Shown: positions 42,580-54,084 of the stretch, piece by piece
Layout: the number at the start of each line of letters is the position of its first letter
How positions within the stretch are numbered: position 1 is the first letter of the stretch
Source: Cyclaneusma minus
Lineage: Eukaryota > Ascomycota > Leotiomycetes > Marthamycetales > Marthamycetaceae
DNA length: 64,000 bases
NCBI GenBank assembly: GCA_037179335.1
Contig: JAKZHN010000039.1
Coordinates: 278,899 to 342,898 of the forward strand
Direction: 5' to 3'
The notes under the pieces: model-generated
What the model was told of the DNA's origin: nothing
Database searches by the model: none
The model's input: the letters and a program-made list of their open reading frames with translations, nothing else
Program-made: the position numbers and the translations under genes

Positions 42580-45518
42580 TCACGCCCTGAAATGCTGAAC
42601 AATCCCATGCAACCGATCAATAACAACCGGAAAGAACGCGCCCGCACTATCTTCAATCAGCCTCCCAAAGTGCCTTATAGCATCCTCCTCACTCATCTCC
42701 AAATGGAACCTTTCCTTCACCTTCAACACCGCCTTATCCGGCTCCAGCCTGATGTCTGGAATATTCGCATCCACCATCAGACTGAACAAATTGAGTATCA
42801 GATTTGACGACTTGCGTAAAGCAGTGTAGGCAGTAAAGCAATACTGTTTGAACTGGCTGTAGTATTCGGAATCAAAACCGCCCATTCCGTCAATCATTTC
42901 GCGGCCGAGCTTCATGGCTGGTGCAAAGGGCTTGGGGTCTCGACCGAGGATGTAGCCGAAGTCGGCGTGGAAGAAGTGTCCGTCTGGGGCGAGGAGCAGA
43001 TTGTCGAGATGCCTGTCGCCGACGCCGAGGAGGTAGGTGATTACGCAGTAGCCGGCGCAGGATTTGACGAATGTCTCCATGGCTTCTTTGCGGACGCCGA
43101 GCGGTGCTTTATTGTCGGGGTTATTGGCTTGGAGATAGGTTAGGGCAGGGGTTTTGGCGTATTTTGTTGAGATGGATTGTAAGGTCACGGAGCGTACGAA
43201 TTGAACGGCTCCTGCTGTGGCGCCTGTTGCGAGGATTTTGTACGGTGACAGTTTCAGATCGAGGTTCTCTTTCTGCAAGAGTTGATCCATGAGTGTGATG
43301 ATCTGGATGACGAGCTGATCCTGCCGTAGATCATCGCCAGTTTTGAAGATGATGGGGTATCTTTTGGCGTTTGAGGTCTTGAACGTTATCTTGATCGGTG
43401 ACAATGATGATTTGAAGACCGAAGTCTCTTCTGGATACAAGCCCACGACCGTAACGGAGGGGTCCAACGGAAGTGGCAAAGGCGGGTCAATTGTGATCAT
43501 TTCGTTTTTCGGATCGGCCAAGAACTGCTTCACTCGTTCGACCTTCCGAGGTATTGTTTCTCTAGAGGCTTTCACCTCACCGGAGATCTTGGAGAGGACC
43601 GTTATCATTTCGGCTTGCCGTCGAAGCACGTTTCTGGTCTCAACACCATCTGGGAGTTTGACTAGTTCCGACATAAAATCGTACTCGACCTTGGCAAATA
43701 GTTTGCGATACTCAGCGCCCTGCTCCTCACTCTTGTCGTCACATTCCACCATCAGATACCAATGGAAATAATTGCCCAGTAGGAAATTGTTGGTAGCCCG
43801 AGCTATCAAGAAGCGTGCAAGAGATGAATCTTTTGTGATGTCTTCCGCGATCTCTGTCTGGATGGGTTCAAATTTAAGAGCTTGTACCAGCTGCAAAAGA
43901 TACAGGAGAAGCTCGTCGTCATCAGCTTTCCGCATCCGATCCACTGCATATGCTCTGACGGCGGGATTGTCAAATGTAGGACCAAGTAGCTCGAGCGCGT
44001 CATCGATCTCGATCTCGGTCCATTTCGATAGGATCTGAATAGCTTGCTTGGACTCGCTCTGATCTTGCCAATTGACCGACTTGACAAACTTGGTGAGAGC
44101 TCTTTTGTCACGAGTCAGATGGTGACGGAACTTCCATACGAGATCTTTTTCGTCAGGGGTTAAGATATGAGTTGGCGAGTAGGACATTATCCCGTTCAAC
44201 TCGTCTCTGACTTTGGCATTCGGTCGTAGATCACGGTCCATAATGCCTGTTCGATGGCTTCGGACGAGTCGGCGATGTTTGCTTTCTGCTGGATTGTCCC
44301 TGGCTCCTACCTCTGGATCATATATCCGCACGAGGCGACCCCCGAAAGGACTATCGCCCGAGCCGGTACCATTGATGCCTGGACCAAATACGACGTTGGG
44401 TGGCGGGGTTTGTATGATGCCTGACTGAGAGGATGACATGTGTTGCAGGGAAGAGATGGGTGGTGGCGGATACTCGTGGTCAGAGAAAACGATCGGAAAA
44501 TCGAAACGAGGCAATTCAACGAAAAGCATAAACAATTCATCATCGGCATCATTCTCTTGAGATGGTGCTTCTTCTTTTTCGTCGCCATTGTTGCCCTTTT
44601 CTGCACCATCCAGGGTAAGAAATGCGTCGGGCTGCCGTGACCTTTGTCGATGCGAAGCCTTGAGCGACCGACTTGAAGCCTGCAAACCTCGCTTTTCCAT
44701 ATGACGATAGACCAGCTGATCCATCCACTCTACTCGCGGTAGTTCAGCCATCTCATGTTTCTTGAACAGCCTTTCCAGCCTGTCAAGTTCCTCGGCATCC
44801 TTGTCCCCAGCATATTTGTCCTTCTCAGCTGTGCCTCGCTTAGGGGGCGGAAAGGCTGGTGTGGTCGAGTTCGCGAAGCCGTCGGCGGCTCTGTGACGAT
44901 ATAGACGGCATCTTTGACGGCCTTTATGGAGTGTGTTCTCCTTATCGAACAGGGGAAGGGTCGTGCCACCGAAGGGTATGGAATGATCATAGGAGTTCTC
45001 TCCTCCGCTTGGTGATAGGTCCCAGACGGTTATGGCGAGCTGTGAGGTCAAGGGTAGGGTGGAGTAATTTATAGGGAGAGTAAGCCATTCGTTCCATCTG
45101 CAGTGGTATTAGCCACCAAGCTCTTGTTGTATACCATTGTATGGTTTCGCGAGACGTACTTGCGCTCATTTCGGAAGGACTTATATGCCGTCTGAACCGG
45201 CACCGTAAGAGGTTTAGAGTCTGCCCACAGCTGGACGGTGATATAGAGATCCGAATGGGGACTATACAAGGTCGTCAGTTGCATCACAGGCCAAACGGGC
45301 TACAGGAGCAGATGTACCTCAGATTCGAGCCAATATGACGCAGATCGGGCCGCTTGATGAGAACGGAAAAGGGGACGGGGTTCTGTTCGCCATCCAAGCT
45401 CACACTGCGAAAGGTGTCGTTAGATGCATGCTTGGCATATAAAGGGAGAAGACACCAACATCTTAACGCTGACAGGGATATCGAGAGCCTCGGAGCTGGC
45501 AAAGGTGACTGGATCCAT
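42580..45518 (-). CDS. VPS34: Class III phosphatidylinositol 3-kinase Vps34
   Basis: This makes phosphatidylinositol 3-phosphate on endosomes and autophagosomes, working with Vps15 and Atg6/Vps30. Exons are 45518-45460, 45404-45318, 45261-45160 and 45097-42580, giving 921 residues. The start MDPVTFASSEALDIPVSVKI and the rest of the first three exons form the C2 domain, joined at KWNEWLTLPINYSTLPLTSQ. The helical PIK domain follows (DKRALTKFVKSVNWQDQSES). The kinase domain has FKTGDDLRQDQLVIQII, the catalytic loop GDRHLDNLLL and activation segment DFGYILG. The C-terminal helix ends DRLHGIVQHFRA, as expected for membrane binding. All phases agree. It is divergent from NSE4. Confidence 0.96.
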
Positions 45519-46106
45519 GGCCCATGTTCTTCGATGGTCGCCTTCTACGGGTTCGATACAAATACACAATCATGCAGGCAAGCCAAGAATTGCGAGATTT
45601 GGGAGCAGAGCAGCGAAAGCACGGGCGACCTTCACCTTCACAAAGCTTCCAGCTCTTTCCCACCGGATGTCTCGAACTGCATCACGGCCGGCCCAAGGTG
45701 TTTATCAGCTCAGGGTGGTCCGTGCTATCTCAAGCGGCCGTTAGCGTGCCACACCCATAGTAGTAGTGGGCTGCACCGCGCGTCGCGTATGTCCAATTCA
45801 TTTTCTCTCTCCTGCACACACGTTTGACTCTCAACTGAAGAACGCCCTTGTATTTCTTCACCTTCGTCGCGAGTGGGTATTCGACAGAGTGAGCCACGCT
45901 CTTAACGCATCTTTTTAAAGCCCCCAGCGTTTTCTACAGTGTTGAGGCTCTGCCACATTCCGCTCCGTTCTCAGCCATTGACGAACGGCCACGCCCTGCG
46001 CTTTGTCCAGCTTTGCTTTGCTGAACTTTAGTCCGCGCCCCAAAACAAACCGACTTCACCACCGTGACCTCTCCGCTCGCAAACAGCAGAACGGCTCTGC
46101 TCACCA
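45519..46106. promoter_or_regulatory. Divergent promoter region, VPS34/NSE4
   Basis: 588 bases separate the two start codons. The region should hold both promoters; no TATA box or repeated element stands out. Confidence 0.5.
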
Positions 46107-47589
46107 ATGGCGCCCTATAGCGACCCGCTAAAATCGTCGGAATCGCCAGCGCCTGCTTACGGTGAAGATCTATATGATGCTAGCCCTGCACCTCCCTCGG
46201 CGCGACGAAATCAGCATCAAATGTCCCCATCGCCAGTGACCTCAAACTCCTCCGACAAAGAGAACCCGCGGTCTAGGGACAAGGGCAAGGAACGCGCAGC
46301 AATGCCTCCGCCAGAGCGCCCAACTCCTGCCATGGGCGAGCGAGGCAAACGGCGGAGGTCGGGAGAGAGCTTAGGCCCCAATCGCCGGCAACGCACCGAG
46401 CAGACTCCCGTGGAGGTGGACGCCCTGTTCTACGATCCGGACCAGAGTGTGGAGGAGCGGCGAGCATTGCGTAAAGGCATGCGCAGCGTGCACAAGACGG
46501 TGAACGAGAACCGCACTGAATACCTGCAGCCCGAATCTACCGGCTTGTACGATGCAATTGTCAAGCAGAATGAATATTCGAAAAAAGTCAAACAGACTTC
46601 AGACGCGACTATCGACTCCCGATTCCTGGTCGATGCTGCGGACCTGGCATACAAGAAATCCCTCCGAACTACTCTTGGCGACACGGCGCAAGGTGTGGAC
46701 ATCGAGGAATTCCTCGGTAAATGCGTGATATTCATGCGACAGGGAAATCAAGAGGCCGAGCACGATCGACAAGGACTAAGCGGTACACAGCGAAGAAGAA
46801 GAAGGGAGCAGTTTGGTGACGATGATGGAGTTGGAGATGAAGGAGACACGCTGAACTGGGAGCATCTCGGCCGCGCCTGCCTCCAATACAACACCCGCCC
46901 CGCGGTCCCAGGCTTCTTACTAGGACCGCTTTCAATCGAGAGAAAGGCTCGCAAAGTGCCACAGCGAAGGGCTGCGGGACTCAAGCTGAACAACGTCGCG
47001 CAGACTCAGCCGCAAGTGCTCAAAGCCGACCAGATTGAAAAGTCCGAGTCCGCCAACTCTACGGAAATGTGCAAGAAAATCATGCAAAATCTTACAGAGG
47101 TGACGGAACAGAATCAAATGGCTGCCGAAGCCGAAGCCGAAGCACTTGGAGATGACTTGACCGATGCCGAGACGAAAGCGATATTAGACAAGCACGGTGT
47201 CCGGGACAGTGGAGCCCTAGATTTCTTCAAGTTTGTCATCAACCCCCATTCGTTTGGCCAGACGGTCGAAAACATGTTCTACGTGTCCTTCTTGATACGA
47301 GATGGCAAAGTCGCTCTCGTCATCGACGATGACGGGCTACCCACTATTGGTAAGTTTATCTTCGCTAATTCTTTGCTTCCTGTTACGCTAACAATCGGCT
47401 CTAGAGGTCCAGGAGAACACGCGAACGAGAGAGGAGGCGGCTGCGCACGACATCTCCAAGGCGCAAGCGGTTCTGTCGATCGACATGGCGCTATGGGAGG
47501 ATTTGATCGATGCGTTCGACATCAAGGAGCCGATGATCCCTCACCGACAAGAGGAGCAAGTGGGCGCGCGGGGCCGTGGTTGGTATTAG
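46107..47589 (+). CDS. NSE4: SMC5-SMC6 complex kleisin subunit Nse4
   Basis: Nse4 bridges the Smc5 and Smc6 heads and binds Nse1/Nse3 in the nuclear complex that handles recombination intermediates and stalled forks. Exons are 46107-47349 and 47405-47589, giving 475 residues. The intron (GTAAGT, branch GCTAACAA, acceptor CTCTAG) joins LPTI to EVQENTRTR in phase. The N-terminal kleisin part holds LRKGMRSVHKTVNENRTEYL and DAADLAYKKSLRT, and the Nse4 C-terminal domain holds LDFFKFVINPHSFGQTVENMF with FYVSFLIRDGKVAL. A charged disordered N-terminal region of about 100 residues precedes them. Confidence 0.93.
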
Positions 47590-48401
47590 TCTGGCTTTTC
47601 GCTCTATGGTTAGCAGGTCATCATCATTGCATATGATTATGGCATTTCAAGCTTCTTCTGTTGCGATATTTGTGGCTGAAATAGCTTTCTGTGGAGTCCG
47701 TGATATGGAAGGAATGTGGGACAGTTGCATCTTGGGGTACCGGTGAGAGGATTATGTATGGGTATGATAGAAGCATCATACAATGTGGAGAGGTATACTG
47801 GTGGGTCGCGTAACACAAGCTGGGGAATCTGACATACATACATGTATGCACCCGTGTCCCAGCGATCAGGAACACTTACAACGATTAATGCAATAGGAAA
47901 GCATGCCGGTGATTTATTGCAGAGTAATCCATGATACTCTGGTTGATAAACGTCGGAAGCTTGGAAGGAAGAATGGCAGAGGCGTCGATTAGCAATAGAG
48001 GTAGTGGGCAAGGCAGCTGGCCGCAATGGAGGTTATTGACAACAATCGCGGCGGAACAATGGCGCTCACTTAAAGTTACAAGTTACTAGTGACTAGTAGT
48101 CGCCCATTGCCGGCTGGTCGGACAATGGGAGCGGGTGGAACAATGGAAACCACAGACGGAAGCGGCAGCTACTCGACTCCTCCACCCACCTCACGACAAA
48201 GAAAAGCAAGCATGCCTTCGACCAGCCAGACACTCCCGCCAGCTTCTCATCATATTCAAGTGCATTTTGTGTCATCGCAGCCTTGCGACCACAGTCAACA
48301 GCAAGGAAAAGAAACTCAAGCCAGCTTCCAGAGCCAAGGTCCACACTTCCCCGGCACTGGGCAATCGACCCCCTCGCCGCCTCTCGTCAGCATCTACCAC
48401 C
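47590..48401. other. Intergenic, NSE4 3' end to coiled-coil gene promoter
   Basis: No gene supported. The plus-strand frame of the next gene is open from 48135, but its first ATG is at 48402. Confidence 0.5.
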
Positions 48402-50576
48402 ATGGACGACGCCGAGCGCATACAGTCTTTGGAGCATGACCTTCGAGCAGCCCTACAGAAAGCCAAGGAAGCCAACGACGCCCGCACCAGCGCCCTCGAT
48501 GATGTAGAAAAGTCGCAGCTCGAGAAACAAGCTGCCGAAGACAAAGCTGAGGCGCTGGTCCGCGAACTGCAAGCTGAAAAACAAAATTCGCAGACGATCA
48601 AAGCCGACTTCAACCGCAGCGAAATCGCGCTGGTGGCCGAAACGAAAGCTGTCGCTGAGCTGAGGAAGCAGTTGGCGCGGGAGAAAACGGCACGGACTGA
48701 GCTGGAAGCAAAATTACAGACGCATGGGACGGACAAGTCGAGGCGCCAGCGCGAGTACGATCAGCTACGCTCGGATCTCAACAGTATCTCCCGGGACCTT
48801 GATATCAAGAAAGACGATATCGAGACGCTACAGAAGTCGTTGGAGGATGCGGAAGCTCAAATCTGGGATGCCCGCAAGCTTGAGCAAGAGGCGGTCTACC
48901 AGAAAGAAGAAAACGCACGTGAGCTGCAGAAGGCCAACGAGGCACTGGAAAGAGCGATGTCCAAGGTGAACTTGCTGGTTCATGCCCTACGCAAAGGCCA
49001 TTCAAGTATCCGCTTGGAACAGACGCTGCGGGATGAGTTGGACAAGGTCTTTGTTATGAGACCGGGTGAAGAGATGGTGCTTGATCGAGATCTTGCCGAT
49101 TTGTTGGAGCGAGCGGAGCAGGCTCGGCAAGCTGCTGAACAAGCAGGGAGCGGGGGAAATTCAAGTTCTGGAGATTCGAACGCAGGCTCGGATGATGAGG
49201 ACGAAACTACTGCTGGTTTACAGCCTCCCTCGGTTTCCTCAACAAACAGCGCCACTCAAACTGAGCCAGAATCACCTGCAATTCCAGAACGAGTTCCTCT
49301 CCAGCACGTTCGATATGTATCAGTGGAAACTGAGCCGGACGCCCCCGAGTCGCCTGTTCAGCCGGCACCCCTCAGAACCCAAATTATCAACCAAGCTTCT
49401 ATTGAGCCAGATGCTCCCGAATCTCCCGCTCCCCTGCCTCGCCATGGTTTTCGAATGGGCGGTCAGATTTCTACTGAGCCGGACGCCCCCGAATCGCCGG
49501 CTCCACCAACGCCCCTCGAGGTCCGCCACTACGCATCAATTCAAACTCAGCCAGATCCCCCTTCGCCGGTTCAGCCATCACCTATCCATATCGACCAGGG
49601 AATCCAGACTGATGCCCCTGAATCGCCAGCACCCTTCCAGACCCAAATCATCAACCAAGCTTCTATTGAACCAGATGCTCCTGAATTGCCAGCGCCCCCA
49701 GCGCCCCTCGGTCTTCGTGTGGGCGGCCAAATTTTTACTGAGCCGGACGCTCCTGAAGCCCCTGAAGCCCCTGAAGCCCCTGAAGCTCCAGCCCCCCTCG
49801 GTCTTCGAATGGGCGGTCAGATATTTACTGAGCCGGAAGCCCCTGAGTCGCCCGTTGAGCCAGCACCTATCCAACTCGACCAAGGGGTTCAGACAGAGCC
49901 AGATGCCCCTGAAGCCCCAGCTCTTCCAGCGCCCTTCCAGATCCAAATCGGCAACCGAATTCAAGCCGAGCCAGATGTCCCTGAAGAGCCTGAAGCTCCA
50001 GCTCCTCCAGCGCCCTTCGAGATCCAAATCGTCAACCAAGTCCAAGCCGAGCCCGACCCACCCGAAGCCCCCGCTCCACCAGCACCCGAGCCCCAAAACG
50101 ACCTTCGAAACCGCCACCCAGGCCGCGCCCCGCGAGCCACAACCCAACAAAGGGGCACGCAAACCCGCGAATCGCGCACGCTCAACCAACCAATCCCCGA
50201 GCGCATCACGACCTTCCGCGACGCCTTCTGGCGCAAACACTACATCAAGCTCCTCGTCTGCGCGCTCCTCTTTTTCATCGCAGCTGCTATGTACGCTTGC
50301 TACGATTACCACAAGCACAAAGAACTGTGGATGGCGGCCAATGATTACACAAGGAAGATGGTTGTGAATGAGAGACATTGGAGATCTGGGGCTGGTCATG
50401 GTGGGGCTGTAGGACATCATGGGGATAAGGAACAGGTTTGGGCGTATTATGTGTATAAGCCTAGTCCGTGGAGTCCGACGAAGTTGCTGGAAGGGCTGGA
50501 CGAGACTTTGAAGGGCCTTTGGGGCAAGGCGCAAGGTGCTACTGGGGCTGCGAGGGCGAGTCCTAGTGCTGGTTAA
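48402..50576 (+). CDS. Coiled-coil, Pro-rich repeat protein with C-terminal membrane segment
   Basis: A single exon encodes 724 residues, starting at the first ATG (MDDAERIQSLEHDLRAALQK). Residues 1 to about 260 are continuous coiled coil. A central stretch of about 300 residues is built from variants of EPDAPESPAPPAP and LGLRxGGQIFTE. A basic segment (TTFRDAFWRKHY) then precedes one clear membrane helix, IKLLVCALLFFIAAAMYACY. About 90 residues follow, beginning DYHKHKELW. The arrangement resembles a tail-anchored or single-pass tether on an organelle membrane, with a long cytoplasmic rod and spacer (inference). I do not recognise the family. Upstream in-frame sequence from 48135 lacks an ATG. 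Confidence 0.8.
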   Translation: MDDAERIQSLEHDLRAALQKAKEANDARTSALDDVEKSQLEKQAAEDKAEALVRELQAEKQNSQTIKADFNRSEIALVAETKAVAELRKQLAREKTARTELEAKLQTHGTDKSRRQREYDQLRSDLNSISRDLDIKKDDIETLQKSLEDAEAQIWDARKLEQEAVYQKEENARELQKANEALERAMSKVNLLVHALRKGHSSIRLEQTLRDELDKVFVMRPGEEMVLDRDLADLLERAEQARQAAEQAGSGGNSSSGDSNAGSDDEDETTAGLQPPSVSSTNSATQTEPESPAIPERVPLQHVRYVSVETEPDAPESPVQPAPLRTQIINQASIEPDAPESPAPLPRHGFRMGGQISTEPDAPESPAPPTPLEVRHYASIQTQPDPPSPVQPSPIHIDQGIQTDAPESPAPFQTQIINQASIEPDAPELPAPPAPLGLRVGGQIFTEPDAPEAPEAPEAPEAPAPLGLRMGGQIFTEPEAPESPVEPAPIQLDQGVQTEPDAPEAPALPAPFQIQIGNRIQAEPDVPEEPEAPAPPAPFEIQIVNQVQAEPDPPEAPAPPAPEPQNDLRNRHPGRAPRATTQQRGTQTRESRTLNQPIPERITTFRDAFWRKHYIKLLVCALLFFIAAAMYACYDYHKHKELWMAANDYTRKMVVNERHWRSGAGHGGAVGHHGDKEQVWAYYVYKPSPWSPTKLLEGLDETLKGLWGKAQGATGAARASPSAG
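49330..50090 (+). repeat. Coding minisatellite of Pro/Glu/Ala repeats
   Basis: Repeated DNA around GAGCCxGAxGCxCCTGAA encodes EPDAPE blocks. At 49749-49790 the nine-base unit CCTGAAGCC occurs several times in a row. Expansion and contraction between strains would be expected. Confidence 0.7.
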
Positions 50577-50827
50577 TGGTGCTTGGATGGGATGGATGTA
50601 AAGAAGCTTTAGGCGTATAGAATGCCTGAGAGGCTGAAAGCAAGAATGAATGATACCCATACTGCATGCACTTGTGGACAATGTTTTTTAATGTGATGTG
50701 ATCATGTGATGACTTTCATTCTTGAGCTACGTCTAGGAAAGTCTTTGCTTCTAGCAAGTCTTCTGCTTTTTGAAGCTCATGAGGAAACGATACCTCCAGG
50801 TGCTCAATCTAAGCCCATAGGCGCCAG

Positions 50828-52301
50828 CTAACCTTCCATCTCGAATTCAAACACGCCATCACGCTCAAGATCCCAGTCCTGGAAACGATCTCCGCCGGTC
50901 GAACCCGCCACTCCCGAAGCACCCGGACCACCAGTGTCCTCGCCTCCCTCAGTCTCACCATCACCACCCTCCTCCAACTCCACGGCCAGAGTGTCCCAGC
51001 TCTCACTAGCCATGCCACCTCCCAATCCACCACCACCATCACCTCCACCACCACTTCCGAACGAACCCCACGTACCAGAAACCTCTCGCACCAAGTTACC
51101 TCTATCCCTCACCTCCACCAAATCCTCCCACTTCTCCTTCGGTTCATGCTGCTTAATCCACTTCAACATCCAGTCCACCTTTTCCTTATCGTCCATCAAA
51201 TGCAAGACCCTTTCTCCCATCTCCGTACCAAACTTCGAAGACACACCACCTCCCATCTGCATGTTAAAGTCGCCAGCGCCACTTTCTCCCTTGATCGCCA
51301 TAATGTCAGGCCTGCCGGTTCTGTGATTCCAACGGAAGAAAGCGACCTCGAGACCACCCGCCACAATGCCAAAGATATCTTGCTCGTAAGGCCACTTGCC
51401 GGCGATCTCACTCATCTGGCGCTGTATGACGGCGAAGGCTTCCAGTGAGATGGAATTACCGTACCAGGGAGTGGTGTGGGAATTGTTGGTGTAGAAGGAG
51501 GCTGTGAGGAAAGTAATGGCTTGGTAAGTAAGAGCGGGCTCGAGGATGGCGGCGAGCTCGGCGGCGTCGATGGGGTAGCCGGGGGTGTAGCCGCCGTTGA
51601 CGGTTCGGCCGGGAACGGGCCATTGGAATGGGGTGGGGGGAGCGCGGCCGCGGAAGTGTTGCGTGATGATAAAGTCATGATCACCGCGAGCTTGGGGGCT
51701 ACCGATTGTCAAGATCTTCATATAGCACTCCAGTTAGCGAAGCTGTACGCAGGCTTCAGCTTTTTCTCCCCCCTTTTTTCCTTTTTTTTTCCTGGAAAGG
51801 AGGTGGATAGGGGGAAGCTGTGGAAGTTGGAGAGGAAGGCTTACTGGATCGAAGGAGAAGAAAGTGCCAGCGGGGAGTTCAAGCATGGTGGGGAAGTAAA
51901 CGGAGAAGATATCCTTCCAGATGCTCGCAGTCGTACGTTGCTGCTGGTCGTTGCCGGTGCCGGTGCCGGTGCTGGTGCCGCTGCGAGCGACGGCAGCGGC
52001 GAGGGTGGCGGCGAAGCCAACGAGCCTCGCCTTAATGGACTCGATCGTGAAGTACTAGGCGACGGCGTTAGTTACCCTTCTTTAAGGAGCCCGATTCTTT
52101 GCTTACCTTCATTGTGTTCGATTGATTCAGAGGTATTGGGGGTATCCACACTGTCCTGCAGAGTGGTGGTCGGGTGCCGAGTGTCAAGTCGCGTCGAGGT
52201 TCGATGTCCCAGGTGGAGGACAAGAGATCGAGGGCCTCCTCAGTGGTGAGATCCGCCATCTTGGTTGGTAGCGAAGGATCCGGATCCGATGATGCGGACA
52301 T
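50828..52301 (-). CDS. Unrecognised conserved-looking protein, about 430 residues
   Basis: Three exons are inferred: 52301-52107, 52054-51845 and 51715-50828, giving 430 residues. Donors are GTAAGC in both introns; the second acceptor is TATATGAAG, and phases agree. An alternative ATG lies in frame at 52409. The middle exon contains a short Ala-rich hydrophobic helix (ARLVGFAATLAAAVA). The third exon is the best-formed part, with ILTIGSPQARGDHDFIITQH, FFRWNHRTGRPDIMAIKGES and a Gly/Glu-rich tail. There is no signal peptide and I recognise no catalytic motif. It may be a fungal-specific protein of unknown role. Confidence 0.65.
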
Positions 52302-52409
52302 GGTGGTGTGTATGGCGGTGGTCGTGCGGTTGTGGTGGTGCGGAGACGAAGTTGCTGAAGTAAAGTCATGGACGAGGTTATGGATGCGGACTTGTGCACG
52401 TGCTGACAT

Positions 52410-54084
52410 GAAGTTGCGCGCAAGATGGATGCGGAGATGATGTTGTGGTGTTGGGGGCGTGCAGTTGGTTGTAGAAGTTTGAACTCGGCCGGGCCTTGAT
52501 AGTAGAGTGGTCTCAGGGCTTTTGTCGTTTCAAGAACACTGCCGTTTCACGAAGCTCTGTCGATTCAAGAAACTCTGTCATTTCAAGAATTCTGTCGTAT
52601 CAAGGGCTCTAGAGCCCTGTCAACAGTATCCAGGTCACTGTCGTTCTCAAACCCGACCATTGCCTATGTTAAGACTCTCGTTTAACATGTTGGTTGTCGA
52701 TGACACAAACAAATTCTCTGGATGAGATGCTCACAAGTAAGATAGGAGGACCTAGAGAGAAGCTGTAAGGATTGCTGTTTGCTCAAAGAGCCGAACGTAT
52801 TAAGAGGTGTGAAAAGGAAGCATCAGTATTTGGATTTGAATAGGGGCAACCTATATATTCCGAGATATTTTTCTGTTGTCCATCAGGCAATGGGATACCA
52901 AGAGTAATTATCCAGATTTTGTATAGGACAAGGGGAAATTCTGGAGCTGACGCTGATATCCCAGCATAGAAGCTGACAGCTGGAACTGGCATGAAATGAC
53001 ACTCTTCTTTCTCGAGCCATGCAAGAAAAGCAGAGTGGAAGTGATTAATCTGGGAGATGTGAAAAGTACCTGAGAATGACTTGAAAATCAGCAGTCAAGA
53101 CGGAGATCTTGAATTATGAGCAACTGATTACAGGAACGAATGACTTCTCGGGCACTACGCCCCGCCGCGTTCCCCCTAACAACAAATACGCTCAAATTGA
53201 CAGGCACATCGTGTTCGAAATAACCGATCCTTGTCCTCATCGTCAGTCAAGGTGAAATATGTGGCTACAGCCAAGTTCATAACAGTGCTGCAGTTGCACT
53301 TACCTTCTAGAAAGCAGAAAGTGAAACTATCTGATTGGCGATCCTTAAGATGCAGCTAAGAGGTCTTGAAAACAGCCTTCTTCTGCAAGCAATCCGCTCA
53401 AAAACAGAAACGCGATCCATTCACAGACAGGTAGAGCAAGACCTGTAGTCACACCAGTCATCACACATTACACAAACAAGCTGCACCTTCGTTGTTTGTC
53501 AAAAGGTTTCTGCACTCAGAATCGCAACAACAAACAGGCCAGAAGAAATTCACAAAGGCCGGATTGCTATAAAGCCGGCCCAGGGGCTTTCTGTGAGGTA
53601 TGCCTCTGTATGAGAAAGGGCAGTGCTGTTGCTGCGAACTAGCGAGTTTTTCACCTGTTACCCATCAGATATCAGACACGTATAGAAAAAGCCTGCACCA
53701 ACCAGCAAAGCCTATTGACCAGTACCTCCACAGCAAAAAACAAGTGAAGCCAAAACCAAATAAACCCCCTGCGTTCCCAAGAATCTTTTCTCTAGAGGAC
53801 CATGTTCCCAAACTCCATTTTCCGATGCGGGGACGCCTTTTGGAAATGTGTGGGTATTGAAGATCCAGAGCCAGACAAGTGCAACGACGAAAACGAAATT
53901 GTGCGCCATAATTCCCTGGAAGATCACACATCCAGTTTTGCCGAGGTGTGTAGGAAGATGGTGGAATGGCATACGCAGACGATGAAAACAGCCTGGTGGA
54001 TCCTGGACTCCTCCATGACCGTGACGATTCCTGCGGATGCGTGCAAACCCTAGGGAACGCCATAACACCGGATGTAGTAGGTCT
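52410..54084. other. Long intergenic stretch
   Basis: No gene supported in about 1.7 kb. It starts with an 18-bp repeat array. The frames at 53600-53860 (plus) and 53665-54068 (minus) overlap one another and show no motif. Confidence 0.45.
52516..52610. repeat. 18-bp tandem repeat, five units
   Basis: Five consecutive units of 17-18 bp follow GTCGTTTCAAGAACTCT (for example GTCGTTTCAAGAACACT and GTCGATTCAAGAAACTCT). The array lies just upstream of the gene ending at 50828 and is unrelated to the 19-bp family. Confidence 0.7.
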
